NCBI RefSeq assembly: GCF_000527135.1
Contig: NZ_AZUP01000001.1
Span: 3,497,535-3,561,534 of the forward strand
Source: Methyloversatilis discipulorum
GTDB taxonomy: Bacteria; Pseudomonadota; Gammaproteobacteria; Burkholderiales; Rhodocyclaceae
DNA: 64,000 nucleotides
Reading direction: 5' to 3'
Shown in pieces: positions 9,274-16,815 of this stretch; the stretch's first letter is position 1; each line of letters begins with the position of its first letter. A program made the position numbers and the translations under genes. The notes under the pieces are model-generated. The model was not told the DNA's origin, ran no database searches, and saw nothing but the letters and a program-made list of their open reading frames with translations.

Positions 9274-9293
9274 TTGATTACGACCGTAATCAA
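9274..9293. promoter_or_regulatory. TetR-type operator between the repressor and the SDR gene
   Basis: TTGATTACG-AC-CGTAATCAA is a perfect inverted repeat, 9-bp arms around 2 bases, 48 bases before the repressor start. A TTGACA hexamer follows at 9298-9303 with CATCAT 17 bases further on (9321-9326), a plausible rightward promoter. Size and place fit a TetR operator. Confidence 0.7.
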
Positions 9294-9435
9294 ATTGTTG
9301 ACAGTTTAGATTATGATCGACATCATTGTTTCGCCTCCAAGGTCTGGAGCCAGCGCCTGACGACCGGGAGACACGCTCCGGGCGCGAGCCTGGCGGACCG
9401 GCCGACCAAACCGACTCGATCAAAGGAAAACACGC

Positions 9436-10221
9436 ATGACCACGCTTCCGACTGCCCTCATCACCGGCGCCTCCAGCGGCATCGGCGCCACCTACGCCGA
9501 GCGTTTCGCCCGCCGTGGCCACGACCTCGTGCTCGTCGCACGCGACGAGGCCCGCCTGAACACGCTGGCCGCGCGCCTGCGCGAAGACTTCGGAGTGGCC
9601 GTCGACGTACTGCCTGCCGACCTGACGCAGCTCTCCGATCTCGCCACGCTGGAAACCCGTCTCGGATACGACGAAAAGATCGGCATTCTGATCAACAACG
9701 CCGGCATGGCGCAGTCCGGCGGTTTTCTGCAGCAGACCGCGGAGGGCATCGACGCTCTGATCGCGCTCAACACCACGGCGTTGACGCGACTCGCCGCCGC
9801 GGTCGCTCCGCGCTTCGTGCGGTCCGGTAGCGGCGCGATCGTCAACATCGGCTCGGTCGTCGGCTTCGCGCCCGAGTTCGGCATGTCGATCTACGGCGCC
9901 ACCAAGGCCTTCGTGCTGTTCCTGTCTCAGGGCCTGCACCTCGAACTGTCGTCCAAGGGCGTCTACGTACAGGCGGTGCTGCCGGCGGCGACCCGCACCG
10001 AGATCTGGGAACGTGCCGGCATTGACGTCAATACCCTGCCGGAAGTGATGGAGGTGGGCGAACTGGTCGACGCGGCGCTGGCCGGCTTCGACCGGCGCGA
10101 GTTGGTCACGATTCCGCCGCTTCACGTCGCCGAGCGCTGGGATGCGCTGGAAGGTGCGCGCCACGGCCTGCTTGCCGATATCCGGCAGGCGCATGCCGCA
10201 GAACGCTACCGCACTGCATGA
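9436..10221 (+). CDS. Short-chain dehydrogenase/reductase
   Basis: The 261-residue protein is a classical SDR. It has the NAD(P)-binding TGASSGIG near residue 10, NNAG near residue 90, a catalytic Ser in NIGSVVG and the YGATK active site (Tyr-x-x-x-Lys) near residue 154. An arginine-containing strand after the second beta strand suggests NADP(H). It is controlled by the divergent TetR gene. An NADP-dependent oxidoreductase follows at 10565, and a fragment of another SDR lies between them. The substrate cannot be assigned. Confidence 0.87.
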   Translation: MTTLPTALITGASSGIGATYAERFARRGHDLVLVARDEARLNTLAARLREDFGVAVDVLPADLTQLSDLATLETRLGYDEKIGILINNAGMAQSGGFLQQTAEGIDALIALNTTALTRLAAAVAPRFVRSGSGAIVNIGSVVGFAPEFGMSIYGATKAFVLFLSQGLHLELSSKGVYVQAVLPAATRTEIWERAGIDVNTLPEVMEVGELVDAALAGFDRRELVTIPPLHVAERWDALEGARHGLLADIRQAHAAERYRTA

Positions 10222-10237
10222 GTGTCGAGCGTCGCGC

Positions 10238-10465
10238 ATGCACCACGCGAGCCGCCAGAAGTACCTCAGCGCATACGAGCGCGTGATCGCTGTTGCGGAC
10301 AGCGCCGATAGCGTGGCCGAAACCATCGTTCTGGCTGCCACCGACAGGACGCCGCGCCTGCGCTATCCCTCCGGCAAGGTGGCGCGTCAGGGAGCATTCG
10401 CTCGACGCTTTCTTCCTCGTGGTCTTTTCGACAAGGTGCTGCACAGGCAATTCGGTCTGGGCTGA
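10238..10465 (+). pseudogene. C-terminal remnant of a second SDR
   Basis: The frame ending at 10465 reads AETIVLAATDRTPRLRYPSG and then RFLPRGLFDKVLHRQFGL, the tail of many SDRs (cap helix and C-terminus). No Rossmann fold or YxxxK precedes it, because the intact SDR gene at 9436-10221 occupies that space in another frame. It is therefore probably what remains of a tandem SDR lost by deletion. Confidence 0.6.
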
Positions 10466-10564
10466 GGTATGCGGGAGAACGCACTGCCACGATTCACAGC
10501 TCAGTTGACGCAATCCCCGACTGCGCATCCTGGATGGCCCGACCCACCTCGGAACGAGAAAAAC

Positions 10565-11566
10565 ATGAAAGCACTTACGTTCAAGCGCTACGGCAAGTCT
10601 CCCGGGGTCGGGTTCGCGGACCTCCCCATGCCGGCGCTGAAGCCGGACGAACTGCTGGTCGAAATTCATGCCGCGGGCGTGAACCCGATCGACAACATGA
10701 TTCCCACGGGCCTGTTCAAGCCGGTCCTGAAGTTCGCGCTGCCGGCCACGATGGGGAGCGACCTGGCGGGCGTGGTGATTGCGGTCGGTAGCCGGGTGAC
10801 GCGTTTCAAGAAAGGAGATGCCGTTTTCGCCAGCCTCTTCGACCTCGGCACCGGCTCGCTTGCCGAATTCGCCGCGGTGCCGGAACGTGTTGCGGCCCAC
10901 AAGCCGGCCAATCTGGACTTCGTGCAGGCAGCCTCGATTCCGATGGTCGCGCTGACCTCCTGGCAAGCCCTGAAGGAACGCGCGAAAGTCCAGAAGGGGC
11001 AGAAGGTATTCATCCCTGCCGGGTCAGGCGGGATCGGTACTTTCGCGATCCAGCTGGCAAAGCATCTTGGTGCGAAGGTCGGCACGACGACCAGTACGGG
11101 CAACGTTCCGCTGGTCAGCAGTCTGGGTGCGGACGAGGTCATCGACTACAAGACGCAGCAATTCGAGAACGTGCTGAGCGCTTATGACCTGGTGCTGGGT
11201 ACGTTGAGGGGCAAGGAGATCGAGAAGTCCATCGGCATTCTCAAGCCCGGAGGCAAGATCGTTTCGCTCATCGGACCGCTGGACGCTGCGTTCGCCAGTG
11301 CGCGCGGACTGAATTTCGTCCTGAAGTTTGTTTTCAGCCTGATGAGCCGAAGGATCACGCGGCTCGCTGCCAAGCGGGATGTCAGTTACTCGTTTCTGTT
11401 CGTGCGCGCCGATGGCGCTCAGTTGTCCGAAATCGCCGCCTTACTCGAATCCGGGCATATCCGGCCGGTGATCGACAAGGTGTTTCCGTTTGACCAGGCC
11501 AAAGAGGCGCTCGACTATCTCGCCCAGGGGCGCGCCAGGGGCAAGGTCGTTGTCCAACTCAAGTAA
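10565..11566 (+). CDS. NADP-dependent oxidoreductase, MDR superfamily (quinone oxidoreductase-like)
   Basis: The start at ATG 10565 (MKALTFKRYGKSPGV) matches the family N-terminus, giving 333 residues. Residues 30-120 form the GroES-like fold (AAGVNPIDNMIPTG, MGSDLAGVVIAVGSRV). The nucleotide-binding segment is IPAGSGGIGTFAIQLAKHLGA near residue 155-175. There is no zinc-binding cysteine cluster, so it is a zinc-free enone or quinone reductase type. It lies downstream of the TetR-controlled SDR and may share its regulation. Confidence 0.85.
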   Translation: MKALTFKRYGKSPGVGFADLPMPALKPDELLVEIHAAGVNPIDNMIPTGLFKPVLKFALPATMGSDLAGVVIAVGSRVTRFKKGDAVFASLFDLGTGSLAEFAAVPERVAAHKPANLDFVQAASIPMVALTSWQALKERAKVQKGQKVFIPAGSGGIGTFAIQLAKHLGAKVGTTTSTGNVPLVSSLGADEVIDYKTQQFENVLSAYDLVLGTLRGKEIEKSIGILKPGGKIVSLIGPLDAAFASARGLNFVLKFVFSLMSRRITRLAAKRDVSYSFLFVRADGAQLSEIAALLESGHIRPVIDKVFPFDQAKEALDYLAQGRARGKVVVQLK

Positions 11567-11663
11567 GGCAGTGTGCGGTGCGCGCACGGAGCGTCTGCGC
11601 GCTGGCGTCAACGCCCGCATCGCCGGCTAGACTGGGTGCTCGATCCTCTTCCATGCCTTCGCG

Positions 11664-11999
11664 ATGCGTTGCTGTCCCCGTTCCGCTCGATGGCTTTACG
11701 GCGCGCTGTCGCTGGCGGCCGCCGCGACGGTGGCTGCGCACCCCGGCGGCCTGAACGCCGAGGGCTGCCACAACAACCGCAAGACCGGGGACTACCACTG
11801 CCATCGCGGCGCGCCGGCGCGCACGTCATCGTCAGCGACGGAAGAGGCGGCTGCGGTGCCGACCGGACGCGCCTTCCTCAACTGTGCCGAAGCGCGTGCA
11901 GCGGGCGCCGCGCCGGTTCGCGCAGGCGAACCGGGTTACGGCCCGCACCTCGACCGCGACGGTGACGGCATCGGCTGCGAGCCTTACCGCGGCCGTTGA
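11664..11999 (+). CDS. Secreted Excalibur-domain protein
   Basis: The 111-residue protein has a Sec signal peptide (about residues 1-24, ending AATVAA). A Cys/His stretch follows (GCHNNRKTGDYHCH, residues 34-47), then a C-terminal Excalibur motif, FLNCAEARAAG to GPHLDRDGDGIGCEP, whose DxDxDG core resembles an EF-hand calcium loop. Its 3' end overlaps the convergent Hcp-like gene by 16 bases. An internally deleted copy lies at about 13062-13223. The function is unknown; family members are extracellular or periplasmic. Confidence 0.78.
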   Translation: MRCCPRSARWLYGALSLAAAATVAAHPGGLNAEGCHNNRKTGDYHCHRGAPARTSSSATEEAAAVPTGRAFLNCAEARAAGAAPVRAGEPGYGPHLDRDGDGIGCEPYRGR

Positions 12000-12709
12000 G
12001 TCGCCGCGCCGCCAGCGCCCCGCCGCCGCGCGGCGAAACCGGTCAGCCCCAAGCCGGCGAGCAGCAGCGCCCAGCTTTCCGGCTCGGGCACCATGAGCAC
12101 AGTCGGTCCGGACAGCCCCATCGCATAGACCGCGGCCAGCGCGTCGGCCGAGCCGGTCCGCGTCGACAGGTCGTAGCTGCTGACGAATTCTTCGCCGACG
12201 GCGCCGGACGATTTCAGGGTGATGTACTTCAGCGTGACGGTGCGGTATTCGAGGGCCGCCGACAGAGCCGGAGCGCTGCCGCTGCTGCCGGTCAGGTCGA
12301 GCGTGGTGACGAAGGCGTCGGTGAACACGATCTCGAAGAAGGTGGCGCGGCTGCCTTCGATGTCGGTCGTCGCGTGCAGCGTCACGGTGTCGAGCGCGTC
12401 ACCGCGGCTGGCCCGCTCGAACAGTTTGGCCACGCTGGTGTCGAGCGCCTGCGTCCATTCGAAGTCGCGGAACACCGGGCGGCGGATGGTGATGTCGCTG
12501 GTCGGGCCGCCGCTGATCGTTTCGATGCCGAAGCCCCAGTTGAAGGTATCGATCTCGTTCCAGTTCTCGTGCTTCTCGGCGGTGCTTGAGCCCTTGATGT
12601 CGTCCAGCTTCAGGAAGTAGTCGAAACCCGCCTGCGCCTGACCTGCGCACAGCGCAAGCGCGACGGAGGCGGCCATCAGTACGGGGCGGAACGGTGTCGG
12701 AACGCGCAT
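11984..12709 (-). CDS. Hcp-fold protein with PEP-CTERM anchor
   Basis: The ATG at 12709 is chosen because AGGGAG precedes it and a signal peptide follows (MRVPTPFRPVLMAASVALAL, cleaved after AQA). The mature part begins DYFLKLDDIKGSSTAEKHEN and continues with WGFG, the opening strands of the Hcp/DUF796 tube family of type VI secretion. It ends VPEPESWALLLAGLGLTGFAARRR, a PEP-CTERM tripartite signal processed by exosortase. An exported, anchored Hcp-like protein is not a type VI tube subunit; a surface or exopolysaccharide role is inferred. No T6SS genes are nearby. Confidence 0.8.
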   Translation of the reverse strand: MRVPTPFRPVLMAASVALALCAGQAQAGFDYFLKLDDIKGSSTAEKHENWNEIDTFNWGFGIETISGGPTSDITIRRPVFRDFEWTQALDTSVAKLFERASRGDALDTVTLHATTDIEGSRATFFEIVFTDAFVTTLDLTGSSGSAPALSAALEYRTVTLKYITLKSSGAVGEEFVSSYDLSTRTGSADALAAVYAMGLSGPTVLMVPEPESWALLLAGLGLTGFAARRRGAGGAATQRPR

Positions 12710-12834
12710 GGAAATCTCCCTGTCGAGTGGGTGACGGCCATCGGGGCGGACGCCGGGCGGCCGGCTTCGCGCAGCACGCAAAGTGCATCCATTAAAGCAG
12801 TCCGCATGCGCAGCGGATAGCGCTCCGTGCGATT

Positions 12835-12942
12835 TCAGACGAAGCGCGCGAGCACCACGCCTGAGGCGGCGACATGTGCCAGCGACACCAGTACCGACAG
12901 GCCGTGCAGCCACTTGAAGCGGGCCTTCTGTCCGTCGTCGGT
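12835..12942 (-). pseudogene. Fragment of a DUF4149-like gene (copy of 14444-14836 3' end)
   Basis: Read on the minus strand, the last 35 codons give TDDGQKARFKWLHGLSVLVS...VVLARFV, clearly related to TDEGRHTRFKALHGLSVLVT...VALARFI at the end of the intact gene at 14444-14836. The homology ends abruptly at about 12942 in GGTGGCGGCGTT, where sequence like the ABC transporter begins. Confidence 0.75.
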
Positions 12943-13035
12943 GGCGGCGTTTCCGGATGCCTGCATCGTTGCGTCGGCGCACTGGCCCAGCCTGCTCGCG
13001 CGACGCGGTGCGGGCGCGGCGGGCCTGAGCCGCGG
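12941..13035 (+). pseudogene. Fragment of the ABC transporter 3' end
   Basis: GTGGCGGCGTTTCCGGATGC and the 50 bases after it match 8352-8420 of the ABC transporter gene (VAAFPEACIVASVHRPSLLAR) with few changes. The copy then skips the D-loop-distal strand and resumes near the GCGCGGCGGGC before the stop. It is too short to code for anything useful. Confidence 0.7.
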
Positions 13036-13061
13036 CGCCAGGACATCAGGCACTGCACAGG

Positions 13062-13223
13062 CGGCTAGACTGTGGCGGTCCATTCCTTCTCGTGGCGCAG
13101 TGATGCCTTGCCTCCCCTGTTCCGTCCGCTGGCTGTCCGGTGCGCGCTGGCGAGCCCGGTTACGGCCCGCACCTCGACCGTGACGGCGACGGAATCGGCT
13201 GCGAGCCGTTCCGCGGCCGTTGA
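13062..13223 (+). pseudogene. Internally deleted copy of the Excalibur-domain gene
   Basis: The copy starts with the same GGCTAGACTG found upstream of the intact gene at 11626. It keeps signal-peptide-like sequence, then jumps to EPGYGPHLDRDGDGIGCEP and the same GGCCGTTGA end. The middle, including the Cys/His stretch, is gone and the two parts are out of frame. Confidence 0.7.
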
Positions 13224-13239
13224 GCGACCAGCAGCGCGG

Positions 13240-14157
13240 TCACTTCAGCGGCAGGAACACCAGCTTGCCGGCCATCATGTCCGGCATCAGCAGGTAGCTA
13301 CCGTCCGCCGACAGCGCGATGTCCGCCGACGATTTGTGGCCTTCGGCGATGAGCTGCGGCGCTGACCGCGGCGTGCTCAGGCGCCACACCTTGCCGCCTT
13401 TCCAGTCGCTCACGTAGAGCGCCCCGTCGCGATCGCGCACCAGTCCGTCCGCGCCGCCGAAGCCGCTGTAGAGCAGCTTGAGCGCCGGCTTGCCGCCGGC
13501 CTTCTTCATCACCAGACGGTACAGCTTGCCGGTGCCGAAGTCGGCGACCAGCAGCGCGCCGGCGCCGTCGACCAGCAGGCCGTTCGGGCGCACGATGCCG
13601 GCATTCGCGCCGAGCACGGTGCGGATGCCGCCGTCCGGCGCAATGGCGTAGATGCCGGCGCCCTGGCCCTTGTCGTCGCCGCTGTCCGACACATAGACCA
13701 CGCCGTCACCGCCGATCTCGACGTCGTTCAGGAACACCGGCTTGTGCGGGAAGTCGCCGGGCTTTGCCAGTTCGGTCACCGTGCCGTCGAGGCCGATGCG
13801 CAGCACGCGGTCGATGTCGGCGACGTAGAGGTGTTCGCCGGACAGGGCCATGCCTTTTGGATCGTTCAGCCCGCCGACCAGCGTTTCGGTGCGGCCGTCC
13901 GGATGCACGACGGTGACCTTGCCGTCACCCGCCTTGTTGAATTCGCCGATCTCGGTCACGAAGATGCGGCCGTCCGGGTGGGCGACCGCCGATTCCGGCA
14001 TGGTGAGGCCGGTGATCTCCTTCAGCACGGCGCCGGTGCGCTGCGCGGGCGGTTCCGCACTGTTCGGCTCGGCGGCGAGGGCGACTGCCGACGTCAGTGC
14101 CGCAAGCGCGGCGACCAGACATCGTGCTCTGAAGGTGCTGCCAGGGGTGTGGGCCAT
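13240..14157 (-). CDS. Exported SMP-30/gluconolactonase-like beta-propeller protein
   Basis: The 305-residue protein has a signal peptide (residues 1-29, ending ALAAE). The remainder is a six-bladed beta-propeller with repeated strand pairs such as PDGRIFVTEIGEF, GEHLYVADIDRV, GDGVVYVSDSGDD and RDGALYVSDWKGG. It resembles the SMP-30/NHL type of periplasmic lactonase or sugar-binding propeller. A 20-bp inverted repeat lies just upstream at 14179-14198. The ligand or substrate is unknown. Confidence 0.75.
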   Translation of the reverse strand: MAHTPGSTFRARCLVAALAALTSAVALAAEPNSAEPPAQRTGAVLKEITGLTMPESAVAHPDGRIFVTEIGEFNKAGDGKVTVVHPDGRTETLVGGLNDPKGMALSGEHLYVADIDRVLRIGLDGTVTELAKPGDFPHKPVFLNDVEIGGDGVVYVSDSGDDKGQGAGIYAIAPDGGIRTVLGANAGIVRPNGLLVDGAGALLVADFGTGKLYRLVMKKAGGKPALKLLYSGFGGADGLVRDRDGALYVSDWKGGKVWRLSTPRSAPQLIAEGHKSSADIALSADGSYLLMPDMMAGKLVFLPLK

Positions 14158-14178
14158 GAAGTTCTCCGGTCGGGTGAG

Positions 14179-14198
14179 TCAATGCAAGCATGCATTGA
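14179..14198. promoter_or_regulatory. Inverted repeat upstream of the propeller gene
   Basis: TCAATGCA-AGCA-TGCATTGA has perfect 8-bp arms, 21 bases before the ATG of the leftward gene at 14157. It could be an operator or an mRNA hairpin covering the leader. Nothing else identifies the protein that would bind. Confidence 0.35.
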
Positions 14199-14443
14199 AG
14201 GGGATGGGTGTCGGGCATTGCGGCCACGGGGCGCACCGTCTGCATGCAGGTCGACTGCGGATGGCCGTGACGGTTCGGTCGCGCGCTCCCGGTTTCGCGG
14301 CCGATGGCGGTGAGCGGCGCATGCATGCTCGCCCGCCCGCAGTGCCCTGCCGTCGGGCGCCTTGCGCGATGAACATAGCATGAGTTCCACGCACGGCCGC
14401 CATCAGGCCGACCTGATCGACGGGCTCGGCGTTTCAGCGCCGC

Positions 14444-14836
14444 TCAGATGAAGCGCGCAAGCGCGACGGCGGACAGCGCGATGTGCGCCAGCGTCACCAG
14501 CACCGACAGTCCGTGCAATGCCTTGAAGCGCGTGTGCCGGCCCTCATCGGTGGCCGCGTTGATGGCCGGCATCAGGTACTGCCGGGTCGGCACCGTGCTG
14601 AGCGCGACCAGCGCCAGCAGCAGCGCCGAGCCGCGGTTCTGCGACCACAGCAGTGCCGCGCCGGCGGCGGCGGTCGCGATCACGAACAGGTAGAAGTGCG
14701 GGAAGGCGCGACGCAGGGTGAGCCGGACCATGTCGACCGGCAGGGCGGCGAACAGCACCGCGGCGAAGCCGAAGGTGTACAGCGTCATGCCGCCGAACAG
14801 CAGCGCCACCGTGAGCAGACTGACCGTTTCAAGCAC
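14444..14836 (-). CDS. DUF4149-family small membrane protein
   Basis: The start is GTG at 14836, overlapping the stop of the upstream gene by 8 bases. The 130 residues form four predicted membrane helices, with the conserved RFKALHGLSVLVTLAHI segment before the last helix, as in DUF4149/TMEM205-like proteins. It is co-translated with the DCC-type oxidoreductase gene before it. A fragment of its 3' end is repeated at 12835-12942. The function is unknown. Confidence 0.75.
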   Translation of the reverse strand: MLETVSLLTVALLFGGMTLYTFGFAAVLFAALPVDMVRLTLRRAFPHFYLFVIATAAAGAALLWSQNRGSALLLALVALSTVPTRQYLMPAINAATDEGRHTRFKALHGLSVLVTLAHIALSAVALARFI

Positions 14837-15326
14837 GGCGGTGTCCCTCGTGCGCTTTCCCGGGCGACGCAGGACCCGGTGGCGTGGCGTCGGTGCGCGG
14901 CAGACATCCCGATGAGCAGGCCTGCGCCGCTGCCGGATCGAAACGGCGGGCGCGCGCCTGCAGCCACGGGCGGACGCGCAGGAAGCCGCGATAGGCCCAT
15001 TCCAGCAGCGGCAGCATGCCGGGCAGCCGCGCCAGTCGGGCCAGCCAGCGCCAGCCGGGCAGGCGGACCCACATGGCGACGAAGGCGGCGGCGCCGTCCA
15101 GCCGCGAGCCGTCGGCGCGCTGCACGTGGAAGCGCGCGAGCAGGGCGGTCCGGTCGGCCGCGAAAGCGGCGCCGGCGGGGGCGTCGGTGCTGATGTCGAC
15201 GAAGCACAGCGCGCTCTCCGGCCGCTGGTCTGCCAGTCCTTTCACGTGCGCGATCTCGCGCCGGCACAAGGGGCATCCGCCGTCGTAGAGCACGGTCAGC
15301 GTGTCCGGCGGTTCGGGCGCGTTCAA
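14829..15326 (-). CDS. DCC-family thiol-disulfide oxidoreductase (DUF393)
   Basis: A TTG start at 15326 is preferred because GGAGG lies seven bases upstream, and the family begins shortly before LTVLYDGGCPLCRREIAHVK. The 165-residue protein carries the DxxCxxC motif (DGGCPLC, near residues 16-22) of DUF393 proteins, thought to be thioredoxin-like redox enzymes. A membrane-adjacent aromatic segment (WRWLARLARLPGMLPLLEW) follows, as in the family. Its stop overlaps the GTG of the following gene, implying coupling. Confidence 0.82.
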   Translation of the reverse strand: MNAPEPPDTLTVLYDGGCPLCRREIAHVKGLADQRPESALCFVDISTDAPAGAAFAADRTALLARFHVQRADGSRLDGAAAFVAMWVRLPGWRWLARLARLPGMLPLLEWAYRGFLRVRPWLQARARRFDPAAAQACSSGCLPRTDATPPGPASPGKAHEGHRRA

Positions 15327-15506
15327 GGCGGTTCCTCCGGGTGATTGGGCGCGGAGGCGGCGAAGGTCGTCTGCCGCCGGCGCCACGCGTTACGCGGCAT
15401 TGACGGGCGCGCGCCTGTCCGGGTTCCCGCCGCCGGGGCGACCGCTGCGCCGCACACCGGCGCGCGGATCGGGCACCATCGCGGCTTCGCTTCCGCTTCG
15501 CATGCC

Positions 15507-16619
15507 ATGACCGCTGCCGCTGACCGCTACCAGTCCAATCTGCGCGACGAACTCGACGGCGCGGCGCTGTACGCCGCGCTGGCCGAGGCCGAGCAAGACC
15601 CCGTGCGGCGCGACCTGTTCCGCCAGCTGGCGGAAGCCGAGGCGGCGCACGCGCAGCTGTGGCGCAGCAAGCTGGAGGCCGCCGGTGTCAGGCCCGAAGC
15701 CTTCCGGCCCAGCTTCCGCACGCGCGTGCTGGCGGCGCTGGCGAAGCGCTTCGGGCCGTCCTTCGTGCTGCCTTCGGTGGCGACCGCGGAATTCGCTGAC
15801 CGCGACAAGTACGCCGGTCAGGCCGACGCCGCGTCGCTGTCGGCGGAAGAGCGTTCGCACGCGGCGGTACTGGAGGCGGCTGCAGGCAAGTCGCGCGGCA
15901 TGAGCGGCGCGGCCATCGCCAAGGGCGAGCGCTGGCACCGAGGCGGCTCGGGCAACGAACTGCGCGCGTCGGTGCTGGGCGCCAACGACGGTCTGGTGTC
16001 CAACCTCTGCCTGGTGATGGGCGTGGCCGGCGCCGGTGCGCCGGCGCAGACCATACTGCTGACCGGGCTGGCCGGGCTGATCGCCGGTGCGGTGTCGATG
16101 GCGCTGGGCGAGTGGCTGTCGGTCACCAATTCGCGCGAGTTCGCGCAGACGCAGATGGCAGCCGAGGCGGCCGAACTGGAAGAGACGCCGGAGGCCGAGC
16201 GCAAGGAACTGGCGCTCATCTTCCAGGCGAAGGGGCTGGCGCGTGACGACGCGCAACGCGTGGCGACCGAACTGATGCGCGACAAGAAAGCGGCGCTGGA
16301 TACGCTGATGCGCGAGGAACTGGGCATCGATCCGGCCGAACTGGGTGGTAACCCTTGGAGCGCGGCCGGCTTCTCCTTCATGCTGTTCGCCGCTGGCGCG
16401 CTGTTCCCGGTGCTGCCCTTCTTCTTCACCGCCGGCCTGCCCGGCATGCTGTGGAGCGCCGGCCTGTCGGCGGCCGCACTGGCCGCGATCGGGCTGGCGA
16501 CCTCGCTGTTCAGCGGGCGCGGGCCGCTGTTTTCGGTGCTGCGTCAGGTGCTGATCGGCGCCGCGGCGGCCGGCGTCACCTACGGCACCGGCGCGCTGAT
16601 CGGGGTGTCGCTGGCCTGA
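15507..16619 (+). CDS. Ferritin-like domain fused to VIT1/CCC1 iron transporter (MbfA type)
   Basis: Starting at ATG 15507 the protein has 370 residues. Residues 5-145 are a rubrerythrin-like helical domain with Glu-rich helices (DELDGAALYAALAEAEQD, AEAEAAHAQLW). Residues 150-370 are a VIT1/CCC1 transporter with SVLGANDGLVSNLCLVMGVA and AGAVSMALGEWLSV, followed by a charged loop and three more helices. This architecture matches membrane-bound ferritin MbfA, an iron exporter. It is divergent from the DCC gene. Confidence 0.88.
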   Translation: MTAAADRYQSNLRDELDGAALYAALAEAEQDPVRRDLFRQLAEAEAAHAQLWRSKLEAAGVRPEAFRPSFRTRVLAALAKRFGPSFVLPSVATAEFADRDKYAGQADAASLSAEERSHAAVLEAAAGKSRGMSGAAIAKGERWHRGGSGNELRASVLGANDGLVSNLCLVMGVAGAGAPAQTILLTGLAGLIAGAVSMALGEWLSVTNSREFAQTQMAAEAAELEETPEAERKELALIFQAKGLARDDAQRVATELMRDKKAALDTLMREELGIDPAELGGNPWSAAGFSFMLFAAGALFPVLPFFFTAGLPGMLWSAGLSAAALAAIGLATSLFSGRGPLFSVLRQVLIGAAAAGVTYGTGALIGVSLA

Positions 16620-16815
16620 GCGGGCAGGCCGCCCCTCGATTGACGGCCACCCCCGCCGCCCCCGATACTCCGCCCCCGGTGACGCCATATATATATGCGT
16701 CGCCCCGCCGCTGCTCCGGCAGCCGGCGATCCGCGCCGGGCCGCCCGCGCATCCGCTCATCCCCACGTCCTGCCGCCGTTTGCCCTGCGGGAGAACCCGC
16801 TGGAGTTTCACCCGC

